Positions 53,587-61,865 of a DNA stretch of 64,000 nt are shown one piece after another; within the stretch, counting starts at the first letter, position 1; each line of letters opens with the position of its first letter. The notes under the pieces were generated by a model. That model saw nothing but the letters and a program-made list of their open reading frames with translations, did not search any database and had not been told where the DNA came from. The position numbers and the translations under genes are program-made. Source of the stretch: Flavobacterium piscinae (lineage in GTDB: Bacteria; Bacteroidota; Bacteroidia; Flavobacteriales; Flavobacteriaceae). The stretch covers positions 62,001-126,000 of the forward strand of contig NZ_SBKQ01000011.1 of assembly GCF_004122145.1 (NCBI RefSeq), read 5' to 3'.

Positions 53587-53619
53587 AAAAAAAGCGTTCC
53601 GCCTATTGAAACGGAACGC
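53587..53619 (-). terminator. Terminator hairpin abutting the DUF368 start codon
   Basis: On the minus strand GCGTTCCG / CGGAACGC arms (53619-53612 and 53601-53594) with a 10-base loop, then seven T, then ATG of the DUF368 gene with no gap. It ends the TPR gene upstream, or acts as an attenuator. Confidence 0.75.
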
Positions 53620-53657
53620 AAATTAGGGAAAATTTTATAATTAAGTTGGAAATTAGG

Positions 53658-55055
53658 CTAAGATTTTACATGTTTTGAAATTACATTTTGCACTATTTTT
53701 TTATTCCAAACAACAGGAAACAATTCTTCCATTAATGTTCTGTTATTGGCGTTCAGTTGCAAACCGTTGGTTAGGTGAAACTTGCCTTTGTCATTTTGTT
53801 GTAACATATAGTACATTCCTGCTAAACGGTATTCTATTTGATATTCGTCCGGGAAAAATTCGGAAGCTTGCAATAACGTTTGAATGGCACTGTCAAACTC
53901 TCCTAAAAATTGAAGAATATCAATCCAAAACAACCACGTGTCTAAATGAGCATCGCCAAATTCAACTGCTTTTCGATAACCAAATTCCGCTTCTTCATAA
54001 AAATTCATATTGCGGTTAATGGTGGCATAGCGTTTCCAATACAATTGGTTTTCATTGTCAATGGCCAAGGCTTTGTTGACATAAAACAAGGCTTTTTGAA
54101 AGTTTTTTAAACGAATGTAAAAATCAGTTATGGCAATCCAACCTTTGTCTAACAATGGATCTTCATGAACGGTTTTGTTGTAAAACTTGATGGCTTCGGC
54201 TTTGTTGCCTAACTTTTCATGGCATTTGCCTATTCGTAATAACGCATAGGAGGTAGGGTCTTCTAATTCGATGGTCCGTTCGTAGGCTTCTATGGCTTCT
54301 TCAAAACGTTTTAGTTTTTCGAGTGATTTCCCTTTTTCCATGAAGGCACCAATAAATTCGTCGTCAATTAAGGTGGCATAATCAAAACAACGCAACGCAT
54401 TTTCGTAGTTTTTGATGCTGTAACTCAATCTCCCTTGTTGGTGCCAAGCGATTTCGCTGTATGGATTTTTATCGATGTACTTTTCTAAGTAAGCAATTGC
54501 CTCTTGTTGTTGGTCGAGAAATTCAAAACAATAGACAACATTATACAAGGCAGCTTGGTCTTCGACATCTACTTCTAAACATTTAATGAAATTGTGTTTT
54601 GCCAATTCCAGGTTGTCCATGAAGAGGTATTCCATTCCCATTAAATTGTACACATCGGCATAATCATCGGTAAATTGTAATGCTTTTTCCAATTCCTCGA
54701 TTGCTTTTTCGTGTTGGTCACGTTTGGAATAGATGTTTGCTTTTTGGATGTAAATCTCTTCATTGTGGGGTTCAATGGCATACAACTCGTTGAGCATTTT
54801 TTCAGCTGCATCAAGTTTGTCGTCATAAATCAACATTTCAATCTGAACCAGTTTTAAACCGGTTGATCTTGGGTGTTGTTCGAGAGCTAATTTCAAGGCT
54901 TTTTTGGCCAGAGATGCTTTACCCATATCGAGATAGTGAAGAATAATTTCTTCAAATTCCTCGGAATCGAAAAAGAAAACTTTATTGGTTTTCAACATCG
55001 ATTCAAATCTCGATAAGGATACGTTGTAATCGTCTTCTTCGTGACTTAAATGCAT
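53658..55055 (-). CDS. Tetratricopeptide repeat protein
   Basis: 465 residues made of about eleven TPR helical pairs over almost the whole length (for example PHNEEIYIQKANIYSKRDQHEKAIEELEKALQF, DDYADVYNLMGMEYLFMDNLELAKHNFIKCLEV, PYSEIAWHQQGRLSYSIKNYENALRCFDYATLI). There is no signal peptide, so it is cytoplasmic. TPR arrays bind partner proteins; the partner is unknown. It is followed by the terminator at 53587. Confidence 0.92.
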   Translation of the reverse strand: MHLSHEEDDYNVSLSRFESMLKTNKVFFFDSEEFEEIILHYLDMGKASLAKKALKLALEQHPRSTGLKLVQIEMLIYDDKLDAAEKMLNELYAIEPHNEEIYIQKANIYSKRDQHEKAIEELEKALQFTDDYADVYNLMGMEYLFMDNLELAKHNFIKCLEVDVEDQAALYNVVYCFEFLDQQQEAIAYLEKYIDKNPYSEIAWHQQGRLSYSIKNYENALRCFDYATLIDDEFIGAFMEKGKSLEKLKRFEEAIEAYERTIELEDPTSYALLRIGKCHEKLGNKAEAIKFYNKTVHEDPLLDKGWIAITDFYIRLKNFQKALFYVNKALAIDNENQLYWKRYATINRNMNFYEEAEFGYRKAVEFGDAHLDTWLFWIDILQFLGEFDSAIQTLLQASEFFPDEYQIEYRLAGMYYMLQQNDKGKFHLTNGLQLNANNRTLMEELFPVVWNKKIVQNVISKHVKS

Positions 55056-55161
55056 ACTCGATTGTTTTAAAATTATCCTTCTCTAAATTAGGAAAGGATT
55101 GCTCTGATTCTATTTTTTTATGGAATTGTTGTAAACAATTTAATTAACAGTTTTTTTGGTT

Positions 55162-55217
55162 CTTAGTTCTTAGTCCTTAGTCCTTAGTGGTTAGTCCTTA
55201 GTTCTTAGTCCTTAGTT
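55162..55217. repeat. CTTAGTY 7-bp tandem repeat over a stop codon
   Basis: Eight 7-base units (CTTAGTT/CTTAGTC/CTTAGTG/GTTAGTC). The right-hand part lies in the aminotransferase gene: its stop codon (TTA at 55198-55200 on the plus strand) and its last six residues are repeat sequence. Confidence 0.85.
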
Positions 55218-56385
55218 CTTCTAAAGCTTCTAATAAAATGCTGCAACCTTCTCTAATTTCTTCTTCAGAAATGGTTAAGGGTGGTGTAATTCGGATTGCT
55301 TTTCCTTCAAACAGCAACCAAAAAAGAATTAAACCTTTGTCTTGGCATTTGAAAATCACTTCATTGGTAATTTCCGGTGTTTCCACCATTGCGGCCAACA
55401 TTAATCCTTTTCCTCTTATTTCTTTTATCAAAGGATGTACCAAAAGTTGTCTGAACAGTTTTTCTTTTTCCAACGTTTGAGCCATTAGGTTGGTTTCAGT
55501 GACTTCCCGAAGGGTTGCCAAACAAGCGGCTGCTATGACAGGATGTCCGCCAAAAGTGGTTATATGACCTAATTTTGGATCATGACTTAACAAATCCATG
55601 TATTCCGCTCTGGCCGTAAAAGCACCAACCGGCATTCCGCCACCCATTCCTTTGCCCATAATAACTACGTCGGGAACCACATTATAGTTTTCAAAACCGA
55701 ACATTTTTCCGGTTCTACCAAAGCCGGGTTGAATCTCATCGATAATCATCAACGCACCGACTTCTTCACAACGTTGCTTGACTTTGGTTAAAAATCCATT
55801 TTCCGGTTGAATGAATCCGGCTCCTCCTTGAATACTTTCTACAATGACGCCTGCGGTTTTGGTGGTAATTTTTTGAATGTCATCCAAATTATTAAACGTA
55901 ATAAAATCTACATCGGGAATAAGTGGACGAAAAACTTGTTTGCGTTCTTCAAAACCCATGACACTCATGGAGCCTATCGTGTTGCCATGATAGGCATTAT
56001 AACAAGAAATCAATTGACTTCTGCCCGTAACTCGACGGACGAGTTTTAACGCCCCTTCGGTGGCTTCGGTTCCGGAATTGACTAAGTAAGTTTTGTTGAG
56101 TGGTTCCGGCATATTTGCTGCCAAAAGTTTACAGAATTCAACAGCCGGGTGTTGAGCATATTCGCCGTACACCATCACATGTGAATACTGGTCTAGTTGG
56201 TCTTTGATGGCTTGGTTTACTCTCGGATGTTGATGTCCCAAACTGCACGCTGAAACACCGGCGACAAAATCTAAATATTTTTTGTTATGGGTGTCATAAA
56301 TATAACTTCCTTTGGCATGCGAAACTTCCATCGCAAGCGGATAGGGGGAAGTTTGGGCTTGGTATTTAAGGAAATCTTCTTTCAT
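55198..56385 (-). CDS. Class III aminotransferase (acetylornithine-type)
   Basis: 395 residues. PLP enzyme with the N-terminal AQTSPYPLAMEVSHAKGSYIYD, VNSGTEATEGALKLVRRVTGRSQLISCYNAYHGNTIGSMS, IIDEIQPGFGRTGKMF and the PLP Lys in VVIMGKGMGGGMPVGAF. The sequence resembles acetylornithine/4-aminobutyrate aminotransferases, but the substrate is unknown; the gene is not with arginine genes. The C-terminal residues LRTKN come from a heptamer repeat. Confidence 0.88.
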   Translation of the reverse strand: MKEDFLKYQAQTSPYPLAMEVSHAKGSYIYDTHNKKYLDFVAGVSACSLGHQHPRVNQAIKDQLDQYSHVMVYGEYAQHPAVEFCKLLAANMPEPLNKTYLVNSGTEATEGALKLVRRVTGRSQLISCYNAYHGNTIGSMSVMGFEERKQVFRPLIPDVDFITFNNLDDIQKITTKTAGVIVESIQGGAGFIQPENGFLTKVKQRCEEVGALMIIDEIQPGFGRTGKMFGFENYNVVPDVVIMGKGMGGGMPVGAFTARAEYMDLLSHDPKLGHITTFGGHPVIAAACLATLREVTETNLMAQTLEKEKLFRQLLVHPLIKEIRGKGLMLAAMVETPEITNEVIFKCQDKGLILFWLLFEGKAIRITPPLTISEEEIREGCSILLEALEELRTKN

Positions 56386-56439
56386 TATGGTAAAAGGGTA
56401 TAGGTAATTGGTAAAGGGTGATCCTGACTACGCAATATT

Positions 56440-58080
56440 CTAACTGTCTTTTTTCTTTTCTTTCTTTTCTTCCGTTACTTGACCTTCTAACGTTTCTTGT
56501 CTCACTTCCAAGGGCACTGCTTCCATGGCATCTTCGGCTTTTTTCTCTTCCATCATTTTTTCATTGTATTCGTTTTCTTCGGGAGGAAAAATATCTTCTT
56601 TGGATTTGATACGTTCTTCGCCTCGCCAAATAAATCCCCTGAGTTTTCGAGCATTTTCGGGCAATTCTGCTTCGGGATAAACTTCTCCTTCCACTTGTTT
56701 AATAAAGGTAATTGTATCAATTTGATTTCCATCCAGCGTCATGTTAATGCTACTGCTTTTACTTTTGTTAATCCCGATGAGTTCTTGGTTTTCATTACGC
56801 ATGTAATAAATGACTTCAGTGTTTTTAACAACATCCACTTCATACAATTTATTGTCTCTGAATTTACCATAAAGGTTTAACCCTTTCACTTGGTTATAGC
56901 CTGTGCCAATGGTATCTTTTGACGCAATAAAAGTATTTCCTAACACTTTTAAAGAATCCAATTTTTCTGTTTCTTTATTGGAAATTAGATGCATGACATC
57001 GCCGGTCATTTGGTTATCAAAATTCCACATCACCGGGTTTTTGATGAGCTTGGTTAGCCCGGTTTTTTCATCGGAATGGAGTGAATCACATTTACCGCTC
57101 ATGTCTATTTTAAAAAAGCGGACATTGTTAAACGCTCTAACCACTCGGTTTTCGGGTTTTCCGGTAACGATTAGTTTTTTTCCGTGAATGTACAGGGTGT
57201 CTTGTTCCACCAAGGTCATGGCTACCGCTCTTTTGGTCATCATAAGCGAATCTTTTTCCCGATACACTTCACCGTAATGGCCTTTTACGACGCTGTTGTT
57301 GATGGAATCTGTTACTTTTACATTTCGTGTAGCCGATGCAAATTCACGGTTTCTGTCGTAATACAAACTATCGCCCTCAATCAAGCGATTGTTGTATTTG
57401 ATGTAGGAGTTTTTGACAAAATGGGAGAAGTTTTTCTTGGTGTCGTAAAACCCTTTTTCGGTATAGATGTAATTTTCTTTACTGGTGATGGTTGAAGGGC
57501 CGAAGAGGTAGGCATGTCCCACTTTTTCATAATAATCCAAGTGATTGGTTTTGATGACGTATTTGGGGTTGGTGATGGTGACTGCATTTCTGAACTGATA
57601 CATTTTTCGCTGAATAACGTAGGTTCCGGCTTGACTAACCAAGGTGTTTTCTTTGTCTTTTATCGTTCCTCCGGTTTTGTAAAAAGCTTGTTGAGCATTT
57701 CGGTCAAAATAAAGTACATCCGTTTCTAACGTTGAGCTGGGTGAACTCATCACCACATTGCCTGAAGCATAGGCTTGTTTATTCTCTCCATTGTATTCGG
57801 CATAGGTGCTGGTCATGGTGATGGTGTCGCCTTGAATCATTCGCACCTCGCCAAACGCTTTGATGTAATTTTCTTTTTTAAACAAATAGGCTTTGTTGCA
57901 AAACATAGTGGCTCCGTCATGGCTCACGCGAACGTTACCGGTTAACAGAACGGCATCGGGATATAATGCTTCGTCTACATCAAAAAATTCGGAGTATTCC
58001 ACAAAGATTTCTTTGCTTTTTTGACTCCAACTTTGTTGAAAGCAAATTAAACAGAAAACGATAAAAAGAAAAGTTCTCAA
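56440..58080 (-). CDS. OstA-like LPS-export family protein
   Basis: 546 residues. Signal peptide (MRTFLFIVFCLICFQQSWSQ) followed by repeated OstA/LptA-type beta-jellyroll units (ALYPDAVLLTGNVRVSHDGATMFCNKAYLFKKENYIKAFGEVRMIQGDTITMTS..., YIKYNNRLIEGDSLYYDRNREFASATRNVKV). It is a large Bacteroidetes version and may bridge LPS through the periplasm as LptA does; the LPS link is by family only. The C-terminal ~60 residues are Glu/Lys-rich. It is 54 bases upstream of the aminotransferase. Confidence 0.87.
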   Translation of the reverse strand: MRTFLFIVFCLICFQQSWSQKSKEIFVEYSEFFDVDEALYPDAVLLTGNVRVSHDGATMFCNKAYLFKKENYIKAFGEVRMIQGDTITMTSTYAEYNGENKQAYASGNVVMSSPSSTLETDVLYFDRNAQQAFYKTGGTIKDKENTLVSQAGTYVIQRKMYQFRNAVTITNPKYVIKTNHLDYYEKVGHAYLFGPSTITSKENYIYTEKGFYDTKKNFSHFVKNSYIKYNNRLIEGDSLYYDRNREFASATRNVKVTDSINNSVVKGHYGEVYREKDSLMMTKRAVAMTLVEQDTLYIHGKKLIVTGKPENRVVRAFNNVRFFKIDMSGKCDSLHSDEKTGLTKLIKNPVMWNFDNQMTGDVMHLISNKETEKLDSLKVLGNTFIASKDTIGTGYNQVKGLNLYGKFRDNKLYEVDVVKNTEVIYYMRNENQELIGINKSKSSSINMTLDGNQIDTITFIKQVEGEVYPEAELPENARKLRGFIWRGEERIKSKEDIFPPEENEYNEKMMEEKKAEDAMEAVPLEVRQETLEGQVTEEKKEKKKDS

Positions 58081-58404
58081 ACGTAAATTTTTGCCAAAAT
58101 TACTAAAAACGCTGATACTACAATGGTTGTTTAGATTTATTTAAGTTCATTATTTATAAAAGCAAATTTTAAGTTGCCTTTTATTTGACTTGCTTTTGAT
58201 CAGCCTTTTATATGAAGTATAACAACCTATGATCAACCTTTGGTACGCTATAAACACGCTATAACCTCATTATAACATTACTGTAAATAGATTAAAGCAA
58301 TATAAATAAAAATTAATTTAAGAGAAACTGTCACTTAGAAGTAAGTTACAAATGTACTTAATTTTTTTGATTTTTGTTTGTTTGGTAATCTTTTTCAAAG
58401 GTTA
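58081..58404. other. 324-bp intergenic region
   Basis: It holds the OstA-gene promoter at its left end. The rest is AT-rich with short repeats (TGATCAGCCTTTT / TGATCAACCTTTG, and three CTATAA-type words). No ORF or RNA gene is evident. Confidence 0.6.
58095..58123 (-). promoter_or_regulatory. Promoter of the OstA-like gene (TTG-18-TAATTTTG)
   Basis: On the minus strand TAATTTTG (58102-58095) matches TAnnTTTG exactly, with TTG (58123-58121) 18 bases upstream and the start codon 14 bases after the box. Confidence 0.65.
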
Positions 58405-58875
58405 TTATATACTCACAAACGGCATCATTTCGTCGCTAATTTGTTTGCGTAACGCATTTAATTTGATAGCATATTCTTCCATTTTCTTTTCGGAATCAGA
58501 AGTTGGTGTCCATTTTTTTACTTCTAAAGGTTTTCCGTTTTCATCTACGGATACAAACACGATGATGCAGTGGGTTTTTTTCTCAAATTTTTGGGTGGAA
58601 AAAGTGCGGGAATAGACATCAACCGCAATGTGAATACTGGTTTTGCGGGTGTAGACCACGGTGGCTTCAATTTTGATGACTTCGCCAATGCTGATGGGTT
58701 TATAAAAACGGATTCCGCCCACATAGACGGTTACGCAATAGGTTTCTGCCCAGCTTCGTGCACAGGTGTAAGCGGTTTGGTCTATCCATTTCATCACGAC
58801 ACCGCCGTGTACTTTGCCACCAAAATTAACATCGGTTGGTTCACTGATAAACTGAAAGGAAATTTTATTTGTCAT
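58405..58875 (-). CDS. Hotdog-fold acyl-CoA thioesterase
   Basis: 156 residues from the ATG at 58875 (MTNKISFQFISEPTDVNFGGKVHGGVVMKWIDQTAYTCA); the ORF to 58914 adds a non-homologous tail. The hotdog motif NFGGKVHGGVVMKWID with the helix Asp and the YVGGIRFYKPISIGEV strand match YciA/BFIT-type thioesterases. It hydrolyses acyl-CoAs; the chain length is unknown. Confidence 0.92.
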   Translation of the reverse strand: MTNKISFQFISEPTDVNFGGKVHGGVVMKWIDQTAYTCARSWAETYCVTVYVGGIRFYKPISIGEVIKIEATVVYTRKTSIHIAVDVYSRTFSTQKFEKKTHCIIVFVSVDENGKPLEVKKWTPTSDSEKKMEEYAIKLNALRKQISDEMMPFVSI

Positions 58876-59012
58876 AGCAAGAAGAATTGAATGATGGATG
58901 GCAACATTTATCAAAATTACTAAAAACCAATTAACAAGATGGTTCTTGGGATTTATTTTAGGATAATTTTATTATGGAGGGTTAATTGTGTATTTGGCAA
59001 TTCGTCAATTTG

Positions 59013-59580
59013 CTTTCTCCGTTCAAAGAAAAGTTGTAACCATCCTACTTGTTGAAATTGGAACGCGGATGACGCGGATGGAAAAAATTTTCACGGATTT
59101 TTTTTCGATTCGCTTTGCGAAAGCGGATGAAGGCGGATTCGTGTGTGCTTAATTTTTCATTGATTATGTTTTTTTAACCGCAAAGGACACAAAGGAGGCA
59201 CTAAGTTCGCTAAGACGTTTCACTTTTTTTTTCTCGCAAAGACGCAAAGACCCAAAGACGCTGCATTTCTTTGTTTACTTTAGCTAACATTTCCTATTGA
59301 TTATTTTTTCTCTTCCACCTACTGTGTCATGCTCCGTTCAAAGAAAAGTTGTAACCATACTACTTGTTGAAATGGGAACGCGTATTGGGTAGTTTCGGAA
59401 CGGATTTAGATAAAGCAGTTACACTCTTTTTTACCACTAAATCCCTCGCAATCTTGTCATGTCGACGATAGGTGACATCTCATCAATGTGTCAATTAGTT
59501 AATCCGCTTTCTCCGTTCAAAGAAAAGTTGTAACCATCATAATTTGTTGAAATTGGAACGCGGATGACGCGGATGGAAAG
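59013..59580. repeat. Three copies of a ~50-75-bp repeat upstream of the recombinase
   Basis: The core CTCCGTTCAAAGAAAAGTTG, then TAACCAT, TTGTTGAAAT and GGAACGCG, occurs at about 59013-59082, 59332-59382 and 59505-59580. Copies 1 and 3 also share the GACGCGGATGGA tail. Between them lie CGCAAAGACGCAAAG fillers (about 59170-59260). No gene is present in 58876-60075. Spacing is 180-320 bases and copies are diverged at the edges. Confidence 0.8.
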
Positions 59581-59784
59581 GATGAAAATGATTTTTGGAT
59601 TCGCTTAGCGAAAATGGATGTAAACGGATTCGTAAGTGCAATCCTTTTTCTTTTTTGAAATACGGCTCTCTTTCTCAGCATGAAAAAAACTTAGCTTCTC
59701 AGTGCCTCAGTACCTTAATTCCTTCAAAATTTCCGAACAAAAAGAGGTTTGGTTCGGGTCTCGTTCGGGATTTGTTCGAACCGT

Positions 59785-59812
59785 GTTCGGAAAAAGGGGT
59801 CGTTTTCCGAAC
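59785..59812. repeat. Hairpin in a TTCGG-rich block
   Basis: Arms GTTCGGAAAA (59785-59794) and TTTTCCGAAC (59803-59812), ten perfect pairs. They are nested within an outer pair ATTTGTTCG (about 59770) / CGAACAAAT (about 59833). The block 59733-59880 carries eight or more TTCGG/CCGAA words. Confidence 0.7.
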
Positions 59813-59954
59813 AAATACGGAAGCTGTATCGAACAAATGTGGAACAAAACCCGAAAAAAGGGTCTTTTTTTGTGTTTTTTTGTAGTATTATATTTTCTTT
59901 TTTTAACATTAAGGAGTTAAGCTTTATGTAAGGTTCATTAAGTTTTACTTTTTA

Positions 59955-60026
59955 CTCAGCTACTCAGCCTCTCAGCCACTCAGCCACTCAGTTACTCAGT
60001 ACCTCAGCACCTCAGTACCTCAGCAC
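59955..60026. repeat. CTCAGNNN 8-bp repeat, 9 units
   Basis: Nine perfect-register units of eight bases (CTCAGCTA, CTCAGCCT, CTCAGCCA twice, CTCAGTTA, CTCAGTAC, CTCAGCAC, CTCAGTAC, CTCAGCAC). It is the longest array of this family in the window, 49 bases before the recombinase start. Three related units lie at 59690-59713. Confidence 0.9.
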
Positions 60027-60048
60027 CTTTTTTATTTCATTTTTTTTA

Positions 60049-60056
60049 TATATTTG
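60049..60056 (+). promoter_or_regulatory. -7 box TATATTTG of the recombinase gene
   Basis: Exact TAnnTTTG match 19 bases before the ATG at 60076. No well-placed TTG lies upstream, where the CTCAG repeat ends. Confidence 0.5.
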
Positions 60057-60075
60057 TTTTTCAATTACACGCCAT

Positions 60076-61797
60076 ATGACTATAACTATCCGAAAAATTG
60101 AGCACAGAGGAGCGATTCGCATCGGGATTTTTTTTGAAAAGAATTATGCGATACAGCAGCAACTAAAAGGGATTGGTGCTACATACAGCAAGACCTTTAC
60201 CTGTTGGTACATTGATTACAATAAAGCAGCGTATCAACAGCTCAAAACTTTATTTCCTGATTTACAGATCCAGCAACCGGTGGCCGGCGAAACGAGTAGC
60301 CGTGACCTTCCACCCATAGCGACAAGCGAGATTCAGTTAGGTTTACCACCACTAAACAACCCTGAACATAAAGTGGAGCAATCACTTAAAGAAAAATTAC
60401 GCCTGGAGTTGTTGACCAATATTGGAAAGTATTGGGTTTTTAAAATGCATTATCAGCAATCGATTAGCAAACAATTGTTATCGGTAAAGGGAGTTTATTG
60501 GAATGCCAATTATAAATGCTATATGGCCCTGCGGCATCCGGATGTAAAAAAATCGGTAGAACAAATTCTTGAAACCCCTCATTTTTTTGGTGAAGATTAC
60601 CTCAGTAAAGAGCGAAGTTATAAAGGTGAAAAAATCATTCTGAAGCCTCATTTGGAAGATGTGGCTTGGATGGAAGTGTATGTTCCTAAATTGGTAGCCG
60701 TACATGAAAAAATCAAACGTTTTTCGATGGCTCGCTACAGCAAAATAAAAGATTGTTATTTAATTCCTGCTGCTCCGGTTGCCTATGAGAGTTTAGGTTT
60801 ACAAATGGAAGTTTTGTCAATTGAAATGGTCAATGAGCTTCCGTCCAACTATCTGCAAAAGAAACATTTACCTAACCGAAAACAAATTGAGTTACGCAAT
60901 GCCAAGACGCGTATTTTTGACCAAGTTCCGGAGGTTGGAAGGCCTTTTGTGTCTAAAATGATGGATACCATTTTGGCCTTTAATTATAGCCATAACACCT
61001 TACATTCCTACAGTAGTGCATTTATTCAGTTTTTAAAGCAGTTTGACTTTCAAGATCCGGCAACCATTGAACAAGATGCTATTGTTGGTTATTTGGCCAC
61101 TTTGATGGAACGCGGATTAAGTGCCTCAAGCGGACATACGATGGTAAATAGTATTCAATTTTATTATCATCAGGTGTTAGGTAAAAAATATTACACGTTT
61201 AAATTGCCCCGACCTAAGAAAGAGAAAAAGTTGCCAACGGTGCTCACCATGGAGGAGTGTTTGCAAGTGTTTAAGGCAGTAGACAACCCCAAACATAAAT
61301 TACTTTTATTGATTGGGTATGGAGCCGGCCTTCGCGTAAGCGAAATTGTAACCTTACAATGGACCGATATTTTGTTTGATGAACATAAAATTCACTTAAA
61401 AAACGCCAAAGGCAAAAAAGACCGTATGGTGATGTTGCCGTACTCGATTATTCAGTCGTTACGGGTTTATAAAGAAATGTACAAAGGCAAGCAGTATGTT
61501 TTTGAAGGACAATTTGCCGGAGAGCCTTACAGCACTACGAGTGTTCAAACTGTTATGCGGCAAGCATTGGTGAAAAGCGGATTAAGCAAAAAGGCAACGG
61601 TTCATACTTTACGGCACAGTTTTGCTACCCATTTGTTGGAGAATGGCACGGACATACGCTATATTCAACAATTCTTGGGACACTCGAGTATTAAGACCAC
61701 CACCATTTATACACATTTGACCAAAAGTGCGGTGGATAAAATAAAAAGCCCTTTGGATATTTTGGTGGATGAAACTAATAGGAAAAAACTTGAGTAG
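60076..61797 (+). CDS. Tyrosine recombinase with a repeated N-terminal module
   Basis: 573 residues, much longer than XerC/D or IntI (~300-340). Three related modules of the form '(KGIGATYSKTFTCWYIDY)' are visible at about residues 25-60, 130-165 and 205-245. A SAM-like core-binding domain (285-370) and a complete catalytic domain follow: R420 (GLRVSE), K447 (KGKKDR), H510-x-x-R513 (HTLRH), H536 (GHSS) and the nucleophile Y545 (TIYTH). The end (KSPLDIL) matches that of integron integrases, but the extra IntI segment between the catalytic Lys and HxxR is absent. It lies in front of an integron-like array in the same direction. Confidence 0.93.
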   Translation: MTITIRKIEHRGAIRIGIFFEKNYAIQQQLKGIGATYSKTFTCWYIDYNKAAYQQLKTLFPDLQIQQPVAGETSSRDLPPIATSEIQLGLPPLNNPEHKVEQSLKEKLRLELLTNIGKYWVFKMHYQQSISKQLLSVKGVYWNANYKCYMALRHPDVKKSVEQILETPHFFGEDYLSKERSYKGEKIILKPHLEDVAWMEVYVPKLVAVHEKIKRFSMARYSKIKDCYLIPAAPVAYESLGLQMEVLSIEMVNELPSNYLQKKHLPNRKQIELRNAKTRIFDQVPEVGRPFVSKMMDTILAFNYSHNTLHSYSSAFIQFLKQFDFQDPATIEQDAIVGYLATLMERGLSASSGHTMVNSIQFYYHQVLGKKYYTFKLPRPKKEKKLPTVLTMEECLQVFKAVDNPKHKLLLLIGYGAGLRVSEIVTLQWTDILFDEHKIHLKNAKGKKDRMVMLPYSIIQSLRVYKEMYKGKQYVFEGQFAGEPYSTTSVQTVMRQALVKSGLSKKATVHTLRHSFATHLLENGTDIRYIQQFLGHSSIKTTTIYTHLTKSAVDKIKSPLDILVDETNRKKLE

Positions 61798-61845
61798 TTA
61801 TTTTGTGGTTTGAAAAAAGTTATATAAACTTGTGTATATTTACTA

Positions 61846-61853
61846 GTTAACAG
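61846..61853 (+). other. attI-like simple recombination site (putative)
   Basis: GTTAACAG followed by CAATTA, 49 bases after the recombinase stop. It matches the ends of the two folded sites (GTTAGCAG-TCATTA at 62625 and GTTGGCAG-TAATG at 63727) at all but one or two bases. It has no partner arm, as expected for a primary site. Assignment is by pattern only. Confidence 0.45.
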
Positions 61854-61865
61854 CAATTAAGAAGA

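Noticed and set aside
56497..57729. Several plus-strand ORFs within the OstA-like gene
   Set aside because: Shadows of the 546-residue minus-strand gene, which has a signal peptide and family motifs.
58081..58404. Possible small RNA or riboswitch in the gap before the OstA gene
   Set aside because: Only short direct repeats and no convincing stem; the OstA promoter at its edge explains the one clear signal.
59595..59931. Overlapping ORFs of 60-96 codons upstream of the recombinase
   Set aside because: They run through CTCAG units and the TTCGG-rich hairpin block, have no recognisable protein pattern, and several frames are open at once.
59013..60026. CRISPR array
   Set aside because: Repeat units are either tandem without spacers (8 bp) or three diverged copies at uneven spacing; no cas gene is present.
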